NCBI GenBank assembly: GCA_963693315.1
Contig: OY856186.1
Coordinates: 89,898,881 to 89,962,880, forward strand
DNA: 64,000 nt
Direction: 5' to 3'
Origin: Diogma glabrata
Taxonomy: Eukaryota; Arthropoda; Insecta; Diptera; Cylindrotomidae
Part shown: positions 23,661 to 35,200 of the stretch, piece after piece
Layout: the number at the start of each line of letters is the position of its first letter
How positions within the stretch are numbered: the first letter of the stretch is position 1
Made by a program: the position numbers and the translations under genes
Notes under the pieces: generated by a model
The model's input: only the letters and a program-made list of their open reading frames with translations
The model's database searches: none
Told to the model about the DNA's origin: nothing

Positions 23661-23731
23661 CTGCAAATAAATCTAGAGCATGCGGCTCTTAATGGCAGGG
23701 TATTGAATTCAATCCCCAATTGGGCGCCATT
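23661..23731 (+). pseudogene. tRNA-Lys(CTT)-like retropseudogene fragment
   Basis: TAGAGCATG, CGGCTCTTAATGGCAGGG and CCCCAATTGGGCGCCA follow the tRNA-Lys order of D-arm end, anticodon arm, T arm and acceptor. The anticodon loop CTCTTAA is intact. The 3' CCA looks encoded, which suggests origin from a mature tRNA. The 5' acceptor and D-arm are degraded and the B box is altered (GAATTCAATCC). Possibly a SINE head. Confidence 0.6.
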
Positions 23732-23734
23732 TGT

Positions 23735-25480
23735 TACAAATGTATATAATAGACGCCAGGGGGATTAGCCCTCTTAATAAAACTTTTATAAGGTAGCTCG
23801 TGTCACAAATAAACAAAAATCATTAAAAAAAATAAAGGAAAATTTTAAAAAAATTGTATAATTATACAACACATAATTTTTTGAAAAATTATTTTTTTCT
23901 TAAAATCCAAAAACAATTTAAAACTTACATAAAAATGTCGTTTTTTCCAATATACAATATTTTTGGTGAACTTACAAACATTTTTTGTGTTGTATATAAA
24001 TATAAAAAATTTGTAAAATTTACTTACTTTTAGGTAGATCTATTAGTCTATGTCTACCTCATCATTAGTAGAGACATCATATATATTTGTTTTAATTTAA
24101 CATTTTTAAATAATGAAAACATGTATACCAAATGTGCAAAGAAGTTTCAGACAGAAATACAAAAAAATTAGAGGTATGAATTTTATAACTAGGATCTTCT
24201 AATACGTTGTTAATCTTTCACAGACTAATATTTTTGGTAACGTCGTTACGACAAATGAAGATTGCGGTTGTATTCTAAAGTTGTGAAACTAAAATGAATA
24301 TGTTTGATTGCATTTGTAAATAAGGGGTTAATTTTTTGCATTTTTTCCCGATATAATTTAAATGAAAAAAATCGGAACTCAAAAAATTTAAAGACTTGTC
24401 TTACATATAAAAAATTGTAATAATTTTCTAGTTTCCCACATGAAATAAAGTACATATAATAATTTTTTTGCAGCACTTAAATTAATTATTCAAAGTACCC
24501 GTTTGTTTTTGTGTATGTTTTCATTACTGTCACAAAAAATTTCATTCCCACATAATTTTACATGAAAATAAAATAAAATTCATCAACTAATTATTAAGAA
24601 TGTCATTTTAACTCAAAAAAATTAATGAAACCAGTCATTTTAGAAAATGTTAAACTACTTCTTCACTCTCCATTTTTTCATTTTCTGTTTATTAATCTTA
24701 TCAATAAATAGATTCGGTTTTTTTATTATTCATGACATGTGAGTTCGAATCCTGGTACGAAACCCAAAAAAAAATTCTAACGGAATTTTAGAGAACATGA
24801 AAAATTATTTGCAATTGCAAAATTAAGGTGACTTCCAATATGTACAATATGTCCTCACAATCCCCTCCAAATTAAAATTTCCCTATTGTTGTCTATATTT
24901 CCTAACCAAAATATAGCAATAAATTGACCTTGCGTCAGATATTAGTTTCGCATTGATTGACACAATCAAAAATGACTCTACACTCGTGACTTAGGAGGTT
25001 GACTTAAGATGTTGACGAAATATTCTCTCATCCTATGAATTCATACATAGTAATCTCAGAAATTTAATACAAAAAATCCCAAAGAGTTGCGGCTAAAATT
25101 TGAGTAGACATATATGCTATGGCGTTTTACGACATGTACACGATATTGTGTACATCATGTATTATGAACAATTTTGTAACATGCAAATGAAGGCACATTT
25201 CATTCAAGCATTTTTTCAAAATTATTTTTCGCGTGTACTTAGAAGTACCTTGATTTTTAAGCATTTGATATGCCGTGGTGAATTTTGCTGGCATAAAGGA
25301 CTCAGTAAAGTTGTTGATGTTTTACAATACATGAGCCTATTTTTATTAAAAACTGGCAGAATAGTGAAATCCAAAACGGAATTCTGTAGAACTCAAAAAT
25401 TAATGGTGACCATAGTCTGTTTTTGCAACATTAGACTTTTAACCGCAGTAATTCCACAATATTCTAACATTTAAATTTTT
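23735..25480. other. No recognisable gene
   Basis: AT-rich. A short GAGTTCGAATCCTGG at about 24741 resembles a tRNA B box, but the rest of a tRNA is not visible. A 124-codon frame at 25100-25474 on the plus strand starts at TTG and has no recognisable domain. Confidence 0.4.
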
Positions 25481-25486
25481 TTTTTG

Positions 25487-26826
25487 AGGCGTTCATGCTC
25501 CATGTAGGAGCGTTGCCAAGCTAATCAGCTTCGAATATTTACCACGGTAATTCGCAACAGCGACATAATTACCATGGCAGCAGATTTTTTTAAGGTCGTT
25601 TATTACGTCCCATTGCAATCGTGGTCTACCTCGTGGGGGCTCACTCCTTGGGGCATTCACGTATATTGTTTTAATCATTTCAGACTGTGAACCGCTTCGT
25701 AGAACATGCCCAAACCAAGCCATCCTGCTGGAATGGATACAACTTATTATATCTGGACCCTCAAGAAGGAGGGTCCTCTGACTTCGAAGTAATATCGACG
25801 TCTATACTCACCATCGTCTGTCTTAAGTAGACCTTACGCTCAAATACAGATAAATGTGATTCGTCATTTTGTGTAAGGTCCATGTTTGTGACCCATACAT
25901 AACCACTGGTCTAATCAACGTCTTGTATAACTTGAATTTGGTGCTAGTGGATACATACGGTGATCCAAGAAGAGGTTTAATTGAGGAAAAAGTTCGATTA
26001 CCTGCAGCGATTTGAGTTTTTATATCTGTAAGTGTGCTGTTGTTTGAGTTAAGCTCTGATCCCAAATATTAAAAGATTCAACTCCCTCAATTCGTTCATC
26101 GCCGCACATCAAATCTTTCTTCTCAGCCTCTCTTGAAACATTCACATGTTTGGTTCTATCGTAGTTGATTCGAGAACCAATTTTTCTTGCACCACTCCCA
26201 AGCGACTTAAAAGTCTCACTCATAATAGCTCTACTTCAGCCGAGGATGACAACATCATCAGCGTATGCCATCATCTGTACTCCCCTCAATCAATTTCAAC
26301 ATTTGCGTTTGTAAAATGTATGATTTGCGCCGTTGTGTACGCGACAAGCGCAGAACGACACAGGTCATTAATAAGTACATACATACTGCAATAAGCCCCT
26401 TAGCGCAAGAGCTTGTCCTGGCGGTGCCCAATCTCTTGCGCTTGATCACAGAACAGGTACAATGGAATGCTTATGGACAGCCCCAAAAGTGTAATTAATT
26501 TTCATGGTACTTGCACTGACGGGTATATAATCTCTTGCGCATAAGTCGCTAGTTTCTTTTGACGGCACACATATTTCAAGGCTAGAATAAAAAGTATAGG
26601 AGAGATAGCATCACTTAGTCTTAAACCGGAGTCGACTTCAAAGCATTTCAATATTTCGCTCTCCACTCGTACACATCATTGAGATTTCTGTACTGTCATT
26701 TTGCATAGTGAAACCAGTTTGCCAGGGATTCCCATTGAAACCAGAGCAGACCATAAAGTCTCTCGTTCGAGAGAGTCACGGGCCTGCCTGAAATAAATGA
26801 AGAGTTGGTACACAGGTATGTTGAAT
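25487..26826 (-). pseudogene. RTE-type LINE, truncated copy 1
   Basis: The minus strand matches the copy at 28612-31095. It keeps part of the reverse transcriptase after the GLRHGD block, the thumb region (RTFSSIKPLLGSPYVST, MYGSQTWTL) and the C-terminal AWFGHVLR and RGRPRLQWD motifs. It is 5'-truncated at about 26826, within RT. About 265 bases at 26280-26546 replace about 45 bases of the other copy near the YADD motif. Several frameshifts. The 3' end is followed by about ten A residues. Non-functional. Confidence 0.85.
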
Positions 26827-26829
26827 ATT

Positions 26830-28470
26830 TAAATTATAACGATAAAATATACTAAATAACTTAACCTACATCTATATTTTTGTAGCGCCTTAATTTTAAA
26901 TTTATATGCTATAATTACTAATTTCACATCGGTAATCGTTAAATAAATTATTTGTTTACCATTTTATGTCAATTTTTAATTACTGTGAATCGTTCAATCA
27001 AACATTTTAAAGTATAAGAGAAAGTAAATAAATATAGAGATAAATGAGTAGATAAATGATAAACTAAGTTAATTAAATAAATTAATTTTAATCTAGAACG
27101 CTACGTAGACATGGTTATTGGATAATGCAACTTCACGACCTTTTAGTAGAGATCTGGAATGTCCAAATGTGCTTAGAGAAATTTTCTATCACATGCGGCG
27201 AACTGTATATAAAAGCGTTGCATTGCCCAAGAGAGAAGAAATCAAACAGCTCTCAAACTCCTTCGTCAAAGTGTTAAATATCTGTCCCACTGGTATCTGA
27301 TGCAACAACTATAAATTGCAGCCGATCTGAAGATGATGCGATGAAGAGCTTCAAAATTACTAAATGTGTCTTAACAATTTCTAAAAGCTTGATTATTCCA
27401 TTGAGAAGATGTTATGTGAACTTTGGTCTGATGTTGAACTAAATTTTTTAATTTTCCTGCCATTTTTAGTAGGTTCAAAGAGCTCAATGACTTTATCGAG
27501 GTACAGTATATCGCATGCACAGAAGAAAAATGACTCAAAAACTTAATATTAAATTTTGCAAATCATTTTTAACTAAATTAAAGTGTAATTTTTTTCGAAA
27601 AGTTTATCATAAATTACTTTAAATAAAATAAATACGAGATCCTAACACACAAAATAATAAAAATTTACTCTTTATAAAACTTCAAACATTTAGTAAAATG
27701 ATTAAACCACATGTATTTTTCACTGACAATATACTTTTGGTAAAATTTAGAATACTCACTTCTGAGGTTTACCTTACTTATTTCTTCCGTATCACATCAG
27801 GGTCACCAATTAAGCTACATATTTGTTATTTGTGTTTATGAATAGCTAACACAGGTCAACAAGATTTTTGGATCTGACTGCTACATGTTAAATTTTGGTT
27901 TCTCCTACGACAAAAATTAGGAAAAATCTTTTTTTTCCGATTAAAGTTTGCTTTTGTAGAAACTAGAGCAATTTTTCGGCAAAAATTACTGATTTTTATA
28001 TTTTTTCTACACTTCCACTGTAAATTATAATTAGAAAACCTTTTTTTAGATACAAGAGTCTTTTTTATTCAAGATTTGTGATAAACAATAACATATAGAT
28101 GTAAAATAATAAGAAATTAATGTCTAAAAGTGAATATTGTATCGTAATCGTATGAGTTCTCTCGTATTAAACCCCAAAAGACCAAAGCAAACTTTACGAA
28201 CTAAATATGAAATATTTAAGTGTTTTTCAATGTCTAGAACCAGAATTTAAGCATGAGAACAGAAACCCCAAAAAAAATATTTTTTTTGTTGACCGGTGTA
28301 ATCCTACAAAGTATGTTATGAACTATTGCTATACTATATTTGAATCATTTGCCTGTAGTTCTAGTTTTAAAGTTTTTAATGTGTTTCTTTGTCAACAATA
28401 TTACTATTTTAAACAAATTTTGTTCTTATTTAAACAAAAATTGCTTTAAACGATCACTTGCAATTGACGA
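26830..28470. other. No recognisable gene
   Basis: AT-rich. The short frame at 27118-27300 has no recognisable domain. No repeats noted. Confidence 0.4.
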
Positions 28471-28479
28471 ATGGTTTTA

Positions 28480-28610
28480 ATTCATCATTTGATCTCTTTT
28501 ACTGTTTACACAGAAATATCAAAATATCTTTTATTATCTTCTATTTATTTAAATATTTATTCCATAATAATAGTATGTATTATTGTATTGCTTTCTAATC
28601 TATTTTTATT
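28480..28610 (+). repeat. Satellite-like monomer, copy in plus orientation
   Basis: Runs AATTCATCATTTGATCTC, TTACTGTTTACACAGAAATA, then CCATAATAATAGTATGTA and TTTCTAATCTAT. The same sequence occurs reverse-complemented at about 31100-31255 on the other side of the RTE copy. Confidence 0.65.
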
Positions 28611-28863
28611 AAGGCGTTCATGCTCCATGTAGGATCGTTGCCAGGCTAATCAGCTTTGAATATTCATGGTAGTCATTCGCAAGCGACATAATTACCATGG
28701 CAGCCGATGTTTTTAAGGTCGTTTATTACGACAGCCTGCCATTGTGGTTGTGGTCTACCTCGCAGTCGCCCACTCCTTGGAGTACTAACGTACATTCCAG
28801 ACTGTGGATCGGCTCGTAGAACATGCCCAAACCAAGCAATCCTATTTGAACGGATACAACCTA

Positions 28864-30186
28864 TTATATCAGGACCTTCAAGAAGGTCTCTGATCTCAAA
28901 GTTATACCGGGTTCGATACTCTCCATCGTCTGTCTTAAGTGGACCAAAAATGTAGCGTAGGATCTTACGCTCAAAAATATAGATAAATGCAATTCGTTAT
29001 TTTGTATAAGGGTCCACGTTTGTGACCCATACATCACAACAGGTCTAATCAATGTCTTGTATAACTTGAGCTTGGTGTTAGTTGATACATACGGTGATCC
29101 AAGGAGAGGTTTAATTGAGTAGAAAGTTCGATTACCTGCAGCGATTCGAGCTTTAATATCTGTAAGTATGCTGTTGTTTGAGTCAAGCATTGATCCCAAA
29201 TATTTAAAAGATTCAACTCCCTCAATTCGTTCATCGCCGCACATCAAATCTTTCTTCTCAGCCTCTCTTGAAACATTCATATGTTTGGTTTTATTGTAGT
29301 TAATTTGCAGACCAATTTTCCTAGCACCACTCCCAAGCGACTTGAAAGTCTCATTCATAACAGCTTCACTTCGGCCGAGGATGACAACATCATCAGCGTA
29401 AGCAATCATCTGTACTGAGTTTATTGACAAGATATTGTTATTAGTCGGTAGTTTCTTTTGACGGCACACATATTCCAAGGCTAGATTAAAAAGTATAGGA
29501 GAGATAGCATCACCGTGTCTTAATCCGGAGTCGACTTTAAAAAATTTTGATATTTCGTTCTCTACTCGCACACAGCATTGAGAGTTCTGTACTGTCATTT
29601 TGCATAGTGATACCAGTTTACCAGGAATTCCCATCGACACCAGAGCAGACCATAGAGTCTCTCGTTCGAGAGAGTCGTAGGCCTGCCTGAAATCAATGAA
29701 AAGTTGGTGCACAGGTATGTTGAACTCTCGACACTTTTCCAAAATCATCCTTATCGAGAAAAGTGCATCGGTGGTACCTCGGCCCCGCCGGAAACCACAC
29801 TGATATTCTCCAAACAGTTGTTCAGCAAAAGGATTGATTTTGGATAGCAAAATGTAGGAAAAGATCTTATATGCTGTGCAGAGGAGAGCGATTCCTCTGT
29901 AGTTTGCATATTGTAGGCGATTACCTTTTTTATGGATTGGTATCAGCATAGCTGTGTTCCAGTCCTGTGGCATGGTTTCAGTCCTCCAGATCATTTGAAC
30001 AAGTTCAAACAATCTTGAGAATAGAGTTTCGCCACCATGTACAATCATTTCAGATGTTATATCGTCGATACCAGGTGCTTTATTGCATTTTAATTTTGAC
30101 AGCGCCGCATCGAATTCCTCTTTGGTGGGTTCGTCTACATGACGCACGAATAAGCTTTGCTCGTCGCCCGACTTGTTGCTGGTCAC
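28864..30186 (-). pseudogene. RTE reverse transcriptase, long open frame
   Basis: Copies LINE RNA into DNA at the insertion site. Conserved blocks in order: PIHKKGNRLQYANYRGIALL at ~83-102, GFRRGRGTTDALF at 131-143, FIDFRQAYDS at 163-172 (catalytic Asp), GLRHGDAISPILFNLALE at 221-238 and IAYADDVVILG at 261-271 (catalytic Asp pair). The thumb region ends with MYGSQTWTL. All catalytic residues are present. The frame starts without ATG (at GTG 30186) because a frameshift near 30190 separates it from the endonuclease, and a frameshift near 28985 replaces the true C-terminus. The correct tail (FERKILRYIFGPL, then AWFGHVLR) lies in another frame down to about 28700. Confidence 0.88.
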
Positions 30187-31095
30187 TTAAGTTGAGAAGA
30201 TTCTCAAAATTAGCGGCCCAACTATCTAAAATATTTATAAGATCTACTTGTAGCTCCCCATCTTTGTTTTGAATAGCAGTCGATCTAGTTTGAGAGTCCT
30301 TCTTTAAGGTTTTAACCCGTTAAAAGAAGCTACGCGATTGATGATCCTTATTGAAGCTTTCAATCTCCTCACACTTTCTCTTCCACCATTCTCTCTTCGT
30401 TCGTCTACATAGCTTTGTAACGGCTTTTCTTGCCAGTTTATAGTTCTCCTTCGTGGACCTGGTATTGCGTCCTTGTAGACATTTTAGATAGCAATCTCTT
30501 TTGTATTGAATAGCATCAAGACATGCTTGATCCATCCATGGCTTCTGGCAGTGGTTCTGTGGTCGTCCAAGTATTCCCTCGACAGCGCTTAAAACAGCAT
30601 CTTTGAGCAAATACCATGACTTGAACTTCTTATCGACGTCTCTATTAACGGTTTCTGACTTATCCAATGTTTCGGCAATATGGATTTGATTTCTCTCTTC
30701 TGTTTCAGCATTCTTTAATGATGAGATGTTAAAACGTTTCCGTTGATTGAATTTTGGAATGCCTGGATTTGGGAAGTGGAACCTTATCGTTGCACATACA
30801 AGGAAGTGGTCACTTCCAATGTATGCACCTCTAAAGGATCGCACATCCAGAACGCTCGAAAAGAAACGTGTTGTTACTAGAACGTGATCAATTTGATTTC
30901 GAGTGTTTCCATTCGGTGAGACCCAAGTCTGCTTATGAATTAATCGATGCAGAAAGAACGTACTGGCAATTCTCAAATTATTTGATAATGTAAACTCAGT
31001 CATTCTCTCACCATTATCATTCGAATTCAAATGCAAGCTGTTGGGACTCACCATTTCACCATTTTCATAAGAGATATCTCTTCCAACCTGTCCAT
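30187..31095 (-). pseudogene. RTE endonuclease C-terminal part and linker
   Basis: The frame has TWVSPNGNTRNQIDHVLVTT, then DVRSFRGAYIGSDHFLV. These are the NQIDH and GSDH catalytic blocks of the exo-endo-phosphatase endonuclease that nicks the target. A basic linker follows (KRDCYLKCLQGR, WWKRKCEEIESFN) and then a TAA stop at 30318-30320. The frame continues past the stop into NKDGELQVDLINILDSWAAN before the shift near 30190. Codons from 31183 to about 31100 are flanking satellite DNA read through, not LINE. Confidence 0.85.
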
Positions 31096-31099
31096 TAAA

Positions 31100-31255
31100 T
31101 ACTATTACGAAAAAAACATTTAAATAAATGGAAGAGAATAAAATATATTTTGATATTTCTGTGTAAACAGTAAAAGAGATCAAATGATGAATTATAGGTT
31201 AGAAAATAATACAACAGTACATACTATTATTATGGAAAAAGCATAAAAATAAAGC
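31100..31255 (-). repeat. Satellite-like monomer, copy in minus orientation
   Basis: Reverse complement of 28480-28610, containing TATTTCTGTGTAAACAGTAA and GAGATCAAATGATGAATT. A weaker second repeat of the AATAAATG-AAGAAAATAAAATA block follows up to about 31295. Confidence 0.65.
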
Positions 31256-31626
31256 TGATATTAATAAATGAAAGAAAATAAAATACTATTACTTAATGAA
31301 ACTTAATGCTTTTTAAGTTTACGAAAATAATAACGTTTAGACTTATATTTATAAATTACCAATATTTTTAATCATTTGGATAATTAAAGTTTAAACAAAA
31401 ACAATAAAACGGTTTACGGTCATAATTGTATATGCGTTATTTTATTATAGAAATGTAAAAATTAAAAATATGACTTACTTTACTGCAATATTGATAATTA
31501 TATCTTCGAATTATAGTAACATGGCAAATTAAAAATTTACAATTTGTTGCTTAAATTCGTTAAAATTAGTCTGGCTTTCATATCTATGAGCATTTTAAGC
31601 AACTGTTAAATACAATTTTATATTTT
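31256..31626. other. No recognisable gene
   Basis: AT-rich flank of the LTR retrotransposon. Nothing recognised. Confidence 0.5.
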
Positions 31627-31630
31627 ATAT

Positions 31631-31941
31631 TGTAAGGTTTATAATGTAAACAAGTAATGTAGGTTTATGCTGACCACCGTTAAAAGAATATATTGGGTTG
31701 CATTGTATAATAGTTTTTTGGGTTGAACTGTAGTATAAGAAAATGTAACGAGAAATATAATCGCATTTCATCATTGTTTATTGTACCATTGTAAGATCAA
31801 CATCTAGTTGAATTGTATTGCTATAAATATTGTTTGAAAGAATAAATATATAATCTTGTTTAAATTGTGTAAGCTATTGTGTATTTTTGGTAAAACAAAA
31901 CGTTTATTGTTATTTTGAATTTGATTTCGACCACCCTTACA
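31631..31941 (+). repeat. 5' LTR
   Basis: Starts TGTAAGGTTTATAATG and ends CACCCTTACA. Contains the polyadenylation-like AATAAA near 31841. Reads identical to the 3' LTR over 311 bases. Confidence 0.97.
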
Positions 31942-31944
31942 AAT

Positions 31945-31959
31945 TCAGAAGTGGGATAA
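31945..31959 (+). promoter_or_regulatory. Probable primer-binding site (tRNA-Leu-like)
   Basis: TCAGAAGTGGGAT, a few bases after the 5' LTR, resembles the complement of a tRNA-Leu 3' region but lacks the TGG that would pair with CCA. Priming could therefore be slightly internal. Inference from position and partial match. Confidence 0.45.
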
Positions 31960-31960
31960 G

Positions 31961-31963
<3 letters not shown>

Positions 31964-31999
<36 letters not shown>

Positions 32000-32145
32000 A
32001 CACGTGGTTTAGAATTGTGATAAGTGTGTGAAAAACATTTTTATAAACTTCATTATTGTCTAAAAAAAAAATTATACATGTGATTTAGTAATCGACACAT
32101 GTTTTAAAATTGTGTTAAGTGTGTGAAGAACATTTTTATCAATTC
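31964..32145 (+). repeat. Leader with A33 run and a 95-bp-spaced direct repeat
   Basis: Thirty-three A residues (31964-31996) are followed by two imperfect copies of a block starting GACACGTGGTTTAGAATTGT (31999) and GACACATGTTTTAAAATTGT (32094). Each copy continues AAGTGTGTGAA and ACATTTTTAT. Lies in the 5' untranslated leader. Confidence 0.85.
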
Positions 32146-32223
32146 CAATATTGACACTGGATTGAGAAGAAAAAATAATATAAAGTTTTCCATTTATTGA
32201 ATTGGAGTGTGAAAGAAAATAAA

Positions 32224-35200
32224 ATGAGGTTAAGTGAAGAAGAATTGAGCGATATTTTAGAAATGGGTGTGGATAAACTACGAGAAAAGCTAAACGAAAT
32301 AAAATTAAACAGTGAAGGAAATAAAAGTATGCTGCAAATGCGAATCATAAAATATTATGAGGAGGTAGAGGAAGTACAGCAATTTAATAAAGTAACAGAT
32401 GGGAGTATGGCAGACCTCATAAATAGCAACACAGAATTGAGAAAAAGTATGGACAGTTTTAATAATATTGGTGCAGAAGAATTTTATCAAAGAAAAATAA
32501 ATATTGAAAAAATTTCAAAGTTGATACCCATATTTAGGGGACATGAAGATAACTTTGATATGTGGGTTGGCAAAATTAATTTAATACTGGACACATATAA
32601 TGTGGTAGAAGAGGAATTTAAAATAGAAATAATAAACAAATTTGAAGGCAAAGCTGCAGAATGGTTTCATTCGAAAGCGGAATTTATAAGATTAAGTTTG
32701 AGTGAATTGATTGGACAAATGAAGAGAATATTTGATACAAGACCAAGCAGATTAGAACAAAGAAGAAAATTTGAACGGCGTTTATGGAAGTCCAACGAAA
32801 ATTTTTATGATTATTACCAAGATAAACAAATTTTGGGTAATAAAATTGGAGTTTCAGAATGTGAAATGGTGGAATATTTGATTGATGGGATGGCAAATTT
32901 AAGATTGCAAAGCCAAGCAAGAATGCAGAGATTTCATTATCCATCTGAATTATTGGCTGCTTTTCAATCATTGACAGATAAAGAAAGATTTAATTTTGAT
33001 AATCAATTTTATAATTTTAGGACAGATCAACCAAAACATCAAAATAGGGTTGTAAATAATATAAGGTGTTTCAATTGTGGAGACATGGGACACACATCTA
33101 ATAAATGTAGCAAACCAGTGACCAAAGGAAGTAAAATATCAGAAAATTATATGCGGTGTTTTAATTGTGGTGATATGGAACATATATCATTGAAATGCAG
33201 TAAACCGAAAAGACCGTTTGGAGCGTGCATCAAATGTGGTTCTACAAGTCATAAAGTTAATGATTGTCATCAAATCAAACAAGATCAATATTCACAACAG
33301 ATAAGTACACAGCAAAATATAAATTTATGTGAAGATAATAACAGTAGGTTAAGATCTTTTGAAATTCAATTTTCATTATTTTTTGATAAAAGTAGTAAAG
33401 GAATTAAACTTTCTGGGTTAATTGACACAGGAAGTCCTATAAATTTAATAAAAATTGAATTCGTACCGAAAGATTGTATAGAAATGTTTGAGTCAAATCA
33501 AAATTTCAAAGGAATTAATCAAAGTCCTTTAAAAATTGTGGGCATTGTTAATTGTAATTTAAACTTTGAAGATAATTTATATAGGGTTAAATTTCATATT
33601 GTTGATAATTATGTTATGAATCATAATGTAGTCCTAGGTAGAGATTTCTTAAATGTTTCAAAATTTGAATTAATAATTGATAATTTACCAATAAATTGTA
33701 AACATATTGAAACAATTAGGGATACCTATAATGATTTTGAAGACAGTATATTAAATATTTCAATTGAAGATAACATAAAGAATGATAATAATGTAAAGAA
33801 TCAGTTGAACGTAAATGAGTTAGCCAAAGAAAGCGATAAGAATACATTATCTGAAATTTATAGTGAATTTTATGCGAATGCCGCTAAACCAGATAATCCA
33901 AAAATAGATTACGATTTAAAAATTGTGCTGGAAAAGCCTGAATACTTTACAACGGTTCCGCGAAGACTTTCATATGTTGAACGAGAAGCGTTAAAAACCA
34001 TTTTAGAAGAATTATTGGAGAAAAAAATAATTCGGCATAGTGAATCTCCATATTGTTCAGCTATTGTTCTGGTTAGGAAGAAAAATACTGAAGACTATAG
34101 ATTATGTGTTGACTATAGACGATTAAACCAATTAACTTTGCGAAATAATTATCCGTTACCTGTTATAGAGGATTTGTTAGAATTTCTAGATTCAAAAAAA
34201 TATTTTTCATCTCTAGATCTAAAAAATGGTTTTCATCACGTAAATGTACAAGTAGATTCAATTAAATATACTAGCTTTGTAACGCCTATTGGACAATTTG
34301 AATGGCTTAAGATGCCATTTGGACTTAAAAATGGTCCAGCAGCATTTCAAAAATTTATTAATAAAATATTTTCTCATTTAATATTGAACCATAAGTTAGT
34401 CATTTATATCGATGACATATTGATTGCAACCAGTACAATGGAAGAGCATTTTGAAATATTGCGTGAGGTTTTCCAATTATTAAACGAAAATCTTTTAGAT
34501 TTGAATTTGCATAAATGCTATTTCCTTAAAAATGAAATTGATTATTTAGGATATAGTGTGAATGAATCTGGGATACGACCCAATTTAGCAAATGTTCAAG
34601 CTATTATTGACTTTCCATATCCAAGAGATCTACGTGAATTGCAAAGGTTTTTGGGTATGTGTTCTTATTTTAGGAAATTTGTGAAAGATTATTGTCAAAT
34701 AGCTAAACCATTGCAAGATCTGCTACGAAATGAAAATAAATTTGAGTTTTCGAAAGAGCATATTGAGCATTTTGACGTTTTAAAAAATAAACTAATTGAA
34801 CGGCCAGTTTTAGCCATTTTCTCTCCATTGGATGAAACAGAACTGCATTGCGATGCTAGTTCAACAGGATTTGGTGCTGCTCTCTTACAAAAGAAAGGAG
34901 ATAATAAATTTCATCCGATTTACTACTTCTCGAAACGTACTACTCCAGCAGAGTCAAAGTATCATTCATATGAATTGGAGACACTAGCTATCATTTACGC
35001 TTTACGAAGATTTAGAACATATTTGTATGGCAGAAGTTTTCTCATTGTAACTGATTGTATAGCTTTAACATTAACATTAAAAAAAGCTGAAGTTAACCCA
35101 AGGATAGCTAGATGGGCTCTGGAAATGCAAAATTACGACTATAAAATAGAACATAGGGATTCTAAAAGGATGCAGCATGTTGATGCATTGAGCCGAGTTG

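Larger units (their letters stand above)
28612..31095 (-). mobile_element. RTE-clade LINE, 5'-truncated copy 2
   Basis: About 2.5 kb on the minus strand: the last part of an apurinic-type endonuclease (from ~31095), a linker, the full reverse transcriptase, and the C-terminal region ending at the same point as copy 1 (ACGCC before a T/A-rich tail). The 5' end is cut inside the endonuclease. It is flanked by inverted copies of a satellite monomer. Confidence 0.88.

Noticed and set aside
24735..24770. Possible tRNA gene from GAGTTCGAATCCTGG
   Set aside because: Only a B-box-like string; no A box, stems or acceptor can be found around it.
25100..25474. 124-codon plus-strand frame
   Set aside because: Starts at TTG, aromatic- and Cys-rich without recognisable motif; likely chance.
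28707..30272. Plus-strand frames opposite the RTE copy
   Set aside because: Shadow frames of the minus-strand reverse transcriptase.
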